From: a virus
Strand: one strand, 5' to 3'
IMG/VR virus record: IMGVR_UViG_3300020411_002586
Span: 1-28,430 of that record
DNA length: 28,430 nt
Positions 21,547 through 28,340 of this stretch are shown in pieces. Every line of letters begins with the position of its first letter. The first letter of the stretch is position 1. The position numbers and the translations under genes were made by a program. The notes under the pieces were generated by a model. The model was not told the DNA's origin and searched no databases. It saw only the letters and a program-made list of their open reading frames with translations.

Positions 21547-22212
21547 ATGGCTCGTAAACCACTATTAACCGAGGCTGAAATACGCAGCTTCATGAAGCTT
21601 GCCGATTTGGCCCCAATTGGTGATGTTAAGCTGCAAGAAATGGGCTATGGTTCTGAGGAAGAAGAAACAGTCGCAGAGGAAGAAGAGGAACTTGAATTAG
21701 ATGTTCCCATGGGCGATGTTGAAGACGAGCCCGCACCGGCCATGGATGCTCCAGAAGCGCCTGTTGACGACATGGATATGGGCGACGATTTAGGCATGGA
21801 CGATTTAGGCGATGCTGGTGATGATATGGGCGAGGGAGATACCGAAGAACAATTTATGGATCTTGTTCAGCAGTTAGCAGATCTAGTTGGCGTTGATGTT
21901 GCTATGGATGCTGATGCAGAAGAAGCAGCTGATGAATTAGAAATGGGTGATGATGTGGAATCCCTAGAAGGGGGTGATGACTTAGGTGATGAAGCCGCAC
22001 TCGATATGGATGAGCCAGTAGACGATGAACTACCGCCAGATCCAGAAGATGAGGATGAGGTACCCGGCACAAGAATGTACGAGAGCCAAGAAGAAATCGT
22101 AAATGAAGTTGCCAGACGTGTCGCTGCCAGACTCCAAGCTGAAAATAGCAAGCAAAACCTTGCTGACGAATTAACTGAAAAAATCTTTAATAGATTGACT
22201 AACAAAGGTTGA
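21547..22212 (+). CDS. Highly acidic protein, possible scaffold or virion core component
   Basis: 221 residues. The N-terminus LLTEAEIRSFMKLADLAPIG is a helix found at the start of several marine-phage structural proteins (from memory, not checked). Residues 33-175 are extremely acidic and low in complexity, with short Asp/Gly/Met repeats such as MGDDLGMDDLGDAGDDMG. A basic, helical C-terminus (VARRVAARLQAENSKQNL) follows. The acidic body with a helical tail resembles phage scaffolding or prohead-core proteins, but also DNA-mimic proteins. It has an AAGGAG site and marks the start of the probable late region. Its stop lies inside the TTGACA of the next promoter. Confidence 0.6.
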   Translation: MARKPLLTEAEIRSFMKLADLAPIGDVKLQEMGYGSEEEETVAEEEEELELDVPMGDVEDEPAPAMDAPEAPVDDMDMGDDLGMDDLGDAGDDMGEGDTEEQFMDLVQQLADLVGVDVAMDADAEEAADELEMGDDVESLEGGDDLGDEAALDMDEPVDDELPPDPEDEDEVPGTRMYESQEEIVNEVARRVAARLQAENSKQNLADELTEKIFNRLTNKG

Positions 22213-22237
22213 CAGTTATACACTTCGTTGTTATAAT
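22209..22237 (+). promoter_or_regulatory. Perfect extended -10 promoter overlapping an upstream stop
   Basis: TTGACA (22209-22214; contains TGA stop of the acidic protein), 17 bases, TATAAT (22232-22237) with TG at the extended position. A strong terminator hairpin begins 3 bases after the -10, so transcription would start inside the hairpin. Confidence 0.8.
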
Positions 22238-22239
22238 TT

Positions 22240-22271
22240 AATAACCATCAATGTATTGATGGTTATTTTTT
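22240..22271 (+). terminator. Rho-independent terminator
   Basis: A perfect 13-base-pair stem, AATAACCATCAAT (22240-22252) and ATTGATGGTTATT (22255-22267), with a 2-base loop (or 11-12 pairs with a tetraloop), followed by a T run reaching 22271. It should terminate transcripts from upstream. For the promoter that overlaps it, about 9 pairs remain at the RNA 5' end. Confidence 0.85.
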
Positions 22272-22280
22272 GAGTGAATA

Positions 22281-22697
22281 ATGAATCTTGAACATATTGC
22301 TTTAAACTTATTGGTATTCGTATTCGGATATTTTACATGTAGAACATTTTACTTTTTCAAGTCAGCAAGGCGTTCAATTGCGTTGTTAAAATTTTCACAA
22401 ATTGTGGCACTGTCCATATTTCTCAAATGCATCGAAGAATATACTAGCGCCACTACCCACAAACTTATGGCATTGAACAAGTGTGGTATTTTGGAATCTG
22501 ATCCAGTTTATAAAAAAATATCACTTGAATCAAATTTGCATATTGAAGATTTCAAGAAAAGAAGTGTTGCATCTATTGTTGCTTTGCATGCCGGCTTCTT
22601 TGAGCCCACGGTTGATTTTAGTGATTGGGCGACTGCCATGACATTTCTTAAAAATAACAGGAAAGTCATGGAAACATTTTTTAAAAATAGGGATTAA
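22281..22697 (+). CDS. Single-pass membrane protein of unknown function
   Basis: 138 residues. A hydrophobic segment at about 6-26 (LNLLVFVFGYFTCRTFYFF) is followed by basic residues (KSARRS), predicting an N-out/C-in transmembrane anchor. The remaining 110 residues are soluble, mostly helical, with ALSIFLKCIEEYTSATTHKL and a C-terminal basic helix. No family is recognised. The ribosome site is weak (GAG about 6 bases upstream) and the message is predicted to carry a 5' hairpin. It directly precedes the ClpP-like protease and may be co-translated with it. Confidence 0.65.
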   Translation: MNLEHIALNLLVFVFGYFTCRTFYFFKSARRSIALLKFSQIVALSIFLKCIEEYTSATTHKLMALNKCGILESDPVYKKISLESNLHIEDFKKRSVASIVALHAGFFEPTVDFSDWATAMTFLKNNRKVMETFFKNRD

Positions 22698-22698
22698 C

Positions 22699-23364
22699 AT
22701 GTTTAGAAACGTAAAAAAGAAAATTAATGCTGGCATTATTGATAGAATAAAAGAAGCTACCGGCTCAAAAAAAAGCACCGATGACAAGATTGTTTTGATT
22801 GACGCTGACGCATTTGGAGGAACATCAGAGCCTGACATGCGATCGATTGGCTTGTTCTCTGATGTTTCAGATGAAAAGGTAGCTGAAATTGTACAGGCTA
22901 TTTTGTATTTAAACGAGTTGAATAAAAGCGAGAAGGATGAGAAAAAGAAAAAGCCTATTGATTTTTATATTTGCACGTACGGTGGATCTGCTGACGATAT
23001 GTTCGCGTTATATGATATTATTAACATCATCAAGCCTGATACCGAGATACACACAATTGGCGTAGGCAAAGTTATGTCAGCCGGCGTATTACTGTTAGCT
23101 TCTGGTACGCAAGGTAAGCGTAAGATTGGAAAACACTGTCGCGTTATGATTCACAATGTCATTGGTGGTAACCACGGGTCTCTCCCAAATTTGACTAATG
23201 AGTTAGAAGCTATCCAAGCATTACAAGACGATTATGTCAATGCTTTGGTAGAGAACACAAAACTTACAAAAAAGAAGTTAACTAAAATGCTAAACGAAAA
23301 GGTTAACGTCTATTTATCAGCAGAAGAAGCAGTAGAATTAGGTATTGCTGATATAATTATCTGA
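22699..23364 (+). CDS. ClpP-like serine protease (S14 fold), Ser-His-Asn
   Basis: 221 residues in the ClpP/crotonase fold. The catalytic serine lies in GVGKVMSAGVLLLASG (S127) and the histidine in RVMIHNVIGG (H152), as in ClpP (GQAASMGA, RVMIHQP). At the third position, just before YLSAEEAVELGIAD, the usual Asp aligns with N199 (MLNEKVNVYLSA). The oxyanion strand YGGS (94-97) is present. A basic/acidic 30-residue N-terminal extension has no processing site I can identify. It may work with a host ClpX/ClpA-type unfoldase or act as a prohead protease, since both uses occur in phages. It lies between a membrane protein and the 570-residue protein. Confidence 0.85.
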   Translation: MFRNVKKKINAGIIDRIKEATGSKKSTDDKIVLIDADAFGGTSEPDMRSIGLFSDVSDEKVAEIVQAILYLNELNKSEKDEKKKKPIDFYICTYGGSADDMFALYDIINIIKPDTEIHTIGVGKVMSAGVLLLASGTQGKRKIGKHCRVMIHNVIGGNHGSLPNLTNELEAIQALQDDYVNALVENTKLTKKKLTKMLNEKVNVYLSAEEAVELGIADIII

Positions 23365-23374
23365 GGTTTTGAAC

Positions 23375-25087
23375 GTGGACATTAAACAAATACTAAAAGA
23401 AGAATACTCCAAAAAGGATGGACTCAAGCAGGCCATGAACTTAATGGAGATGATTGAAGAAGTTATATCTGTTGTTTCGCTGCTTAGCGAGGAAGAGGTG
23501 CCAAATGTGGTGCCCAAAGATGACACAGAAGCAATCGAAATGATTTTGAAGATGATCCCAAACATCGAGGTGTCTGAGATCGGCTGGTCTGATGTACGCA
23601 CACCAGAAGCAGGTCAAGAGATTAAAGGTCCACAACGTAAACTATTAGAAGATTATCTGAGCAACATCGCTGGTGATGACTTTAAGGCTCGAATTGAGAA
23701 TGTTTCAAGATTCTACGATGATGGTACAGGCATCGTGCAAGAGCGCGCTGGTGGTGATCGCACACAACGCATCGTACAGGCTATATCATACCTTGTGTTT
23801 TATAAAACATTAACAAAAGTCATAACAAACTTTAACGCATCCTCCGCTGGCTTTAGCTTTGAATCATTTTTGGCAGCACTTGTTAATGGTTACCAGATTC
23901 CTGCCAATACAGGCACAATTGCAGACTATATTGACCGTGCAAGCGGTGAGCAGATTCCTGTCAGTCTGAAGTTGTACAAAGAAGGTAACCTTGAGGTTGG
24001 TGGTAGCTATACCGATTTGGTTAATGATCTTACCATGACCGGAGAGCAAACAAAAAACTGGGCATCATCTTTTCCAAACGCAATGAGATATGTTGTATGC
24101 ACAAAGCAGCTAACAGGCGATGACCTTGAACAAGAAGGTCAAATAAAATTCTACCAGTTTGATTTTACTCTCGATAATGTTGTGGACATACTTGCTAACT
24201 CAAAAGACTCGTCAAAGAAATGCATCATGATACCTCGTAGGGTGATGAACGCACTAAAAGGTGGTCAATTGTCTAACGTCGATCTTGATCTGCCCGACGC
24301 CGGCACGCTCCCATCCCCTCAAGAATTAGAAAAAGTATTCATTGATGCACTCCGAAAGATTATTGAAGATAACGGAATTCCAATTGATGAGGCAGGCTTT
24401 AAGGACTTAACTGACAAGCTGGATTGGTCTGAAAATGATGATCTGTTTCAGCCGGCCGACGCAAAACGTTTTGGCGGTGTTGAACAAGGAGTTGTCCGCG
24501 GTATTTCTGCGACAAATCCAAATGCTCGCAAAGAAATAGTAAACGCCATGTTCCCACAAATGCCATGGAGAGGCGGACGTCAAGCACTCATCACAGCTAT
24601 TGGTGCAGCCAACAAGGTTGTCACAGATCAGCACACGGCGTCTAAGAAAGCTGATGAAAGAAATCGAGAGATCGTTCGTATGGTTCAGGCAGACGAATTT
24701 CTTAGTCCTGAAGAATCCATGAGAGAATATGGAATGCTTAAGAGCGCAGACCGTAAGAAGATTGCACTCAAGAATTCATGGGGCTACCTTACTACAGGTC
24801 ACTTCTCGATGAACCAAACCCAAGCAACTAACACAGGTGCTCCCACAAATACAATTGAGATTGGTGTCATTAGAGTTGGTCGTGCTGAAGTTGCAAATGT
24901 TGTCAATAGTATTAGAGATATTCTTAATGAAGAAGTAACTGAGATTTTTAAGTCGTTAAAGATTCTTTCCGATAGCCTTAATTCATTCTTTGCAGGTGGT
25001 CTGCAAGATGACTCGCTCGCTGGGCAGTCAATCTCTAATGCAAACAATATTAGTTCTAAAGAAATTTTGCAAACAAAGGACAAATAG
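23375..25087 (+). CDS. Large conserved phage protein with possible PD-(D/E)XK-like core
   Basis: 570 residues from GTG 23375, chosen because GAGG at 23363-23366 is 8 bases away; a TTG 6 bases earlier is too close. The N-terminus DIKQILKEEYSKK is a helix seen in other marine-phage proteins. Residues 160-200 read FSFESFLAALVNG, then GTIADYID and VSLKLYKE: E163, D184 and K199 are spaced like the E, D and (x)xK residues of PD-(D/E)XK nucleases. The middle contains a second predicted beta region, and residues 410-490 have a charged helix and a TGHFSMNQTQATNTG segment. No family recognised; structural or nuclease roles are both possible. Promoter and groEL follow. Confidence 0.6.
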   Translation: MDIKQILKEEYSKKDGLKQAMNLMEMIEEVISVVSLLSEEEVPNVVPKDDTEAIEMILKMIPNIEVSEIGWSDVRTPEAGQEIKGPQRKLLEDYLSNIAGDDFKARIENVSRFYDDGTGIVQERAGGDRTQRIVQAISYLVFYKTLTKVITNFNASSAGFSFESFLAALVNGYQIPANTGTIADYIDRASGEQIPVSLKLYKEGNLEVGGSYTDLVNDLTMTGEQTKNWASSFPNAMRYVVCTKQLTGDDLEQEGQIKFYQFDFTLDNVVDILANSKDSSKKCIMIPRRVMNALKGGQLSNVDLDLPDAGTLPSPQELEKVFIDALRKIIEDNGIPIDEAGFKDLTDKLDWSENDDLFQPADAKRFGGVEQGVVRGISATNPNARKEIVNAMFPQMPWRGGRQALITAIGAANKVVTDQHTASKKADERNREIVRMVQADEFLSPEESMREYGMLKSADRKKIALKNSWGYLTTGHFSMNQTQATNTGAPTNTIEIGVIRVGRAEVANVVNSIRDILNEEVTEIFKSLKILSDSLNSFFAGGLQDDSLAGQSISNANNISSKEILQTKDK

Positions 25088-25090
25088 AGC

Positions 25091-25119
25091 TTGACATTAT
25101 GCCATAATGTGACTATAAT
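25091..25119 (+). promoter_or_regulatory. groEL promoter with palindromic spacer
   Basis: TTGACA (25091-25096), 17 bases, TATAAT (25114-25119), all positions perfect. The spacer holds the perfect odd palindrome CATTATG-C-CATAATG (25095-25109), which begins within the -35 hexamer and looks like a repressor site. The groEL ATG at 25141 leaves a leader of about 15 bases. Confidence 0.85.
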
Positions 25120-25140
25120 ATACTATAACCAGAGGTACTA

Positions 25141-26724
25141 ATGAGTCGAGAATACGACGACAATCAAACACTACAACAAAAGATTATGACGGGCGCTAAC
25201 AAGTTGGCTGACAATGTTGCGTCCACGCTTGGACCCCGAGGCAGAAACGTATTACTACAAGAGAAAGGCAAGCCGCCGTTTATCACCAAAGATGGTGTGA
25301 CTGTGGCTGCTTTTGTTTCATGCGAAGATCCTTTTGAAAATGCAGCCGCACAAATTATTAAGCAAGCAGCAGTTGAAACAAACAACAATGCCGGCGACGG
25401 CACCACTACTGCTACTGTTTTAGCCAGAGCTATACTTCGTGAGTCACAAAAGTATGTTGTATCTGGTGTGTCACCAATTGAATTAAAGAGAGGTATAGAT
25501 GCTAGTATTAAGCAAGTATGTGATCACCTTGACAATATGTCGCGTCCGATCACTAGTGCAGAGGATATCGCTCACGTCGCTACGATTTCTGCCAATAACG
25601 ATTCAAACATCGGAAATCTTATCACTATGGCTATTGATCGAGTCGGAGAGGATGGCTCTGTAACCATCGAGGAATCTCGTTCTGTTGAGACTGCTATTGA
25701 TGTAACCGAAGGGTTTAGATTTAATGCAGGCTATTGTGCCACTGCATTCATCACAGATGAGCGCCGCGCAGTCATGGCATACGAAGAGCCCTTATTCTTG
25801 GTGACAGATCACAAGATCTCACAGGTAGAACCAATCTTACCAATATTAGAAATGGTTGCCAGAGAGGGACGTCCGCTAGTGATCGTCGCGGAAGATATCG
25901 AAGGTCAAGCATTGGCGGCTATGATTATGAACGCCGTGCGAGGCACTTTAAAAATTGCAGCTATCAAAGCGCCGTTGTATGGCGAAGAGCGACGTAATTT
26001 GCTTGATGATTTGGCTTTGTCTGTAGGTGCTGAGTTTATTAAAAGAGAAGATGGCTTGAAATTGGCCGAGGTAAAATTGTCAGATTTAGGTACAGCTAGG
26101 GCTATCGAAAGCACTAAAAATGCCACAACAATCATTGGTGGTAAATGTGATTTCAAATTGATTGACGGACGTATCGAATCATTGAAGAATCAAATTAAAG
26201 ACACTGCTTCGCTGCCTGAGTGTGAAGTCTTACAAAGTAGAGTTGTTAGGCTGTCATCTGGTGTTGCAATCATCTCTGTCGGAGGCACTACTGAAGTCGA
26301 AATGATTGAAAGAAAACATCGTATTGAAGATGCCCTTGAAGCTGTGCGTTCAGCGCAAGATGATGGTATCATAGGCGGCGGCGGTACTGCACTGTTGCGA
26401 GCGTCCGAAGGTATTGAAATTGAAGCCACTCACAGCGATCAGTTGCATGGTGCTACTGTTGTTAGGGAAGCATGCAAAGAACCCTTCAGACAAATGGCCC
26501 TCAACGCTGGTGAATCGCCCGACATATTGATAAATCTTGTCAGCGAGTCCGATGCTGATACAGGTTGGGATTTTCGCAATAATAAGTTGACAAATATGTA
26601 TGAAGGTGGTATAATTGATCCAGTGAAGGTTACCAAAACTGCACTACAAAATGCAGCAAGTTGTGCTAGCACACTTATCACAACTAATTTTGGAATTATT
26701 CAAACGGAGCTTGACAATGTTTAA
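25141..26724 (+). CDS. groL: GroEL-type chaperonin (Cpn60)
   Basis: 527 residues against about 548 in E. coli. Chaperonins form double rings that fold substrate proteins inside an ATP-driven chamber. The equatorial ATP site is intact: TLGPRGRNVLL (29-39), ITKDGVTVA (48-56), GDGTTTATVLA with D86, and the D398-equivalent at residue 397 in RIEDALEAVR, followed by GGGGTALL. The apical domain is present but diverged (ATAFITDERR, RPLVIVAEDIEGQALAAMI). The flexible GGM repeat tail is missing: it ends IIQTELDNV. A phage copy would fold capsid or other phage proteins, probably with the GroES-like protein encoded at 10828. It has a perfect palindrome-bearing promoter of its own. Confidence 0.95.
   Translation: MSREYDDNQTLQQKIMTGANKLADNVASTLGPRGRNVLLQEKGKPPFITKDGVTVAAFVSCEDPFENAAAQIIKQAAVETNNNAGDGTTTATVLARAILRESQKYVVSGVSPIELKRGIDASIKQVCDHLDNMSRPITSAEDIAHVATISANNDSNIGNLITMAIDRVGEDGSVTIEESRSVETAIDVTEGFRFNAGYCATAFITDERRAVMAYEEPLFLVTDHKISQVEPILPILEMVAREGRPLVIVAEDIEGQALAAMIMNAVRGTLKIAAIKAPLYGEERRNLLDDLALSVGAEFIKREDGLKLAEVKLSDLGTARAIESTKNATTIIGGKCDFKLIDGRIESLKNQIKDTASLPECEVLQSRVVRLSSGVAIISVGGTTEVEMIERKHRIEDALEAVRSAQDDGIIGGGGTALLRASEGIEIEATHSDQLHGATVVREACKEPFRQMALNAGESPDILINLVSESDADTGWDFRNNKLTNMYEGGIIDPVKVTKTALQNAASCASTLITTNFGIIQTELDNV
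26587..26615 (+). promoter_or_regulatory. Perfect consensus promoter inside groEL
   Basis: TTGACA (26587-26592), exactly 17 bases, TATAAT (26610-26615). It lies about 100 bases before the start at 26717 and could drive the final gene group separately from groEL. The bases also encode KLTNMYEGGIID, a conserved groEL region, so chance cannot be excluded. Confidence 0.5.
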
Positions 26725-26941
26725 AGGTCAGTTATGTTACATACCACAAGATGTTTATTTAGTCCAAGAAAACAATCGAAAATATCACAAGACCGATAAA
26801 CCAATCAATGCTGTGGTTGTCGAATACAACAATTGGGACAAGTGGTGTAAAATATTATATAAGAATGAAATTTGGGATGTTAGATTAAATAACACATACC
26901 CATTGGAGGAAAATGTTAGTAAGATTAACGGAAGTGTGTAA
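26717..26941 (+). CDS. Small conserved phage protein, SH3-like by pattern
   Basis: 74 residues from ATG 26717 in the GroEL stop region. An earlier in-frame ATG (26651) lies within groEL and lacks a site, whereas CGGAG (26705-26709) precedes 26717. The short strands FKGQLCYIPQDVYLVQE, AVVVEYNNWDKW and ILYKNEIWDVRLNNTYPL, with conserved-looking aromatics, are compatible with a small SH3-like barrel. Function unknown. It overlaps groEL by 8 bases and the next gene by 29. Confidence 0.6.
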   Translation: MFKGQLCYIPQDVYLVQENNRKYHKTDKPINAVVVEYNNWDKWCKILYKNEIWDVRLNNTYPLEENVSKINGSV

Positions 26942-27203
26942 CACAGGGGCGGTTACAAATAATGCACAATATTCTTTGCGGGAAGTTTATATTAACCCCG
27001 AACATGTGGTGATGGTGCGCGAAGAACAGCGCCTCAAGCAAATAAACGAACAAAGTACAATAGTTGACGGACTCGATTCGTCACATAGATTTTCAAAACT
27101 GGTTATTGATAAGGGCAATACTGGAACAGAAATAGTTGTAGTGGGAGCACCTGATGCTATCGAGACAATTTTAAAGAAACAAAAACAAGTATTAAAAGGA
27201 TAA
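26913..27203 (+). CDS. Small conserved phage protein
   Basis: 96 residues from ATG 26913, preceded by GGAGG. The pattern LVRLTEVC, then SLREVYINPEHVVMVREE, then a loop and TEIVVVGAPDAIETILKKQK resembles short beta-rich FlbD-like proteins found in bacteria and marine T4-type phages, where they are mostly uncharacterised. No catalytic residues seen. It overlaps its upstream neighbour and ends 2 bases before the next start. Confidence 0.6.
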   Translation: MLVRLTEVCNTGAVTNNAQYSLREVYINPEHVVMVREEQRLKQINEQSTIVDGLDSSHRFSKLVIDKGNTGTEIVVVGAPDAIETILKKQKQVLKG

Positions 27204-27205
27204 AC

Positions 27206-27598
27206 ATGGAAAATAATAGAATTACATTACAGTATTCAGTGGAAGAGAGTCAGCTGAAATTTGAGGTTCACAGGCTTGTAACTAATGCTTTGAATCGGCT
27301 AAATTCAATTAGTTGCGAAGAGCCACCGCCGGCCTCTGTCTTAAGCATGTCTACTGCTGATGAGATTGAATCATTGCGTACTGAATTGGCAAAGATCGAT
27401 ATTCTTTTCGGTGATGCTTCGGCAATTATTCAAAACTATATTGATTACAAGCACCGCCGGCGCATGTCAGATGCCACAACACCTGATATTCCAACTAATG
27501 GGGCTATTCCCAATTTAGATTCACTTAATTTGGATGCCCTAAACGAAAAAATACAAAACTTCAAGGATAATTTAAACTCACATGAGAACGCCGATTAA
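27206..27598 (+). CDS. Hypothetical helical protein
   Basis: 130 residues starting 3 bases after the previous stop, with AAAAGGA upstream. The N-terminus (ITLQYSVEESQLKFEVHRLV) is a strand then helix. A helix with SLRTELAKIDILFGDASAII follows, and the C-terminus is a Pro/Asn-rich linker and a final helix (LNEKIQNFKDNLNS). It overlaps the methyltransferase-like gene by 17 bases. No family assigned. The general look matches short structural or assembly proteins of marine myoviruses. Confidence 0.6.
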   Translation: MENNRITLQYSVEESQLKFEVHRLVTNALNRLNSISCEEPPPASVLSMSTADEIESLRTELAKIDILFGDASAIIQNYIDYKHRRRMSDATTPDIPTNGAIPNLDSLNLDALNEKIQNFKDNLNSHENAD

Positions 27599-28340
27599 AG
27601 ATTTAAGATTTAAATCAAAAGCACTGCCGGTTCTAATGTCTATAATCCCTCCAGAAAGTAAAGTTGAAACCTTTTTATTCTTTTCTGGTGATATAGAGGT
27701 TAATTTAGCAGAAGCTAACAGACATGTCACATCTCACACAACAGAGCTGCCTGTCTATGATTTTTGGTTAACTTTGATGGATGATGCTGATATGCTTGTT
27801 GAACATATAAAACATCTCCATCCAATCCCCAGTCAAGATGTGGCTAATGTTTTTCAAAAAACCTTAAATAAACAAAAGAATCCATATACGAGAGCAGCGC
27901 TATTTTTTTTGCTTAATAGATGTTCAGAATTGGGCACCATATCTTCTGGTGATTACGACGAAGCACGCTACAATCCATTAGCACTATCATACATTAAAAG
28001 ATTTAAACAACAAAACTTTGATATAACATGGGACAAAGAATTTATTGCCTCCTTGGAAAAAGAAATAGACGCCGATTTTATATTCATCCCAGCGGGCAAA
28101 TTTACCTATTCTTTTATGCAAGATGGACTGAACACAGGCGACGACACCACCAGATTTGATCATGATGAGTTATCCAGAACATTGAGCAACATTAGGGTAC
28201 CAACCTTGGTGTTATATTCGTACCATCCAGCGCTGCTAAACATTTATTCATTATTTAAGACTAAAATTTTGATTGATAAATACGGTAAGGTTACTGACGA
28301 TAAATCAGCCGCAAAGGAGATTTTAATTGCCAATTTTTGA
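27582..28340 (+). CDS. Degenerate D12 adenine-methyltransferase paralogue
   Basis: 252 residues that align from end to end by eye with the phage's own Dam (2689-3546). N-terminal MRTPIKDLRFKSKALPVLMS matches MKTPLRYPGGKSRAVETLMS, the middle LNRCSELGTISSG matches INRSSFSGATFSGG, YIKRFKQQNF matches YVRNFKVDNF, and the end EILIANF matches EIVITNLK. Yet every key motif is lost: the PGGK loop reads LRFK, motif I FLGGGSFE reads FLFFSGDIE (31-39), and the catalytic DPPY reads IPAG (169-172). A catalytically dead, neofunctionalised homologue is the simplest reading. Frame is intact, so it is not a decayed pseudogene. Confidence 0.7.
   Translation: MRTPIKDLRFKSKALPVLMSIIPPESKVETFLFFSGDIEVNLAEANRHVTSHTTELPVYDFWLTLMDDADMLVEHIKHLHPIPSQDVANVFQKTLNKQKNPYTRAALFFLLNRCSELGTISSGDYDEARYNPLALSYIKRFKQQNFDITWDKEFIASLEKEIDADFIFIPAGKFTYSFMQDGLNTGDDTTRFDHDELSRTLSNIRVPTLVLYSYHPALLNIYSLFKTKILIDKYGKVTDDKSAAKEILIANF

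Noticed and set aside
21867-22223. Ser-rich antisense ORF opposite the acidic protein
   Set aside because: Its Ser runs are the mirror of GAT/GAA codons. There is no start signal and no support on the minus strand.
26439-26681. Antisense ORFs across groEL and similar antisense ORFs across other genes
   Set aside because: They have no ribosome site, have composition dictated by the sense codons, and lie wholly inside well-supported genes.
27582-28340. Calling the methyltransferase-like gene a pseudogene
   Set aside because: The frame is intact over 252 codons, it has overlapping start and stop signals with its neighbours, and the fold-level similarity to Dam is retained.
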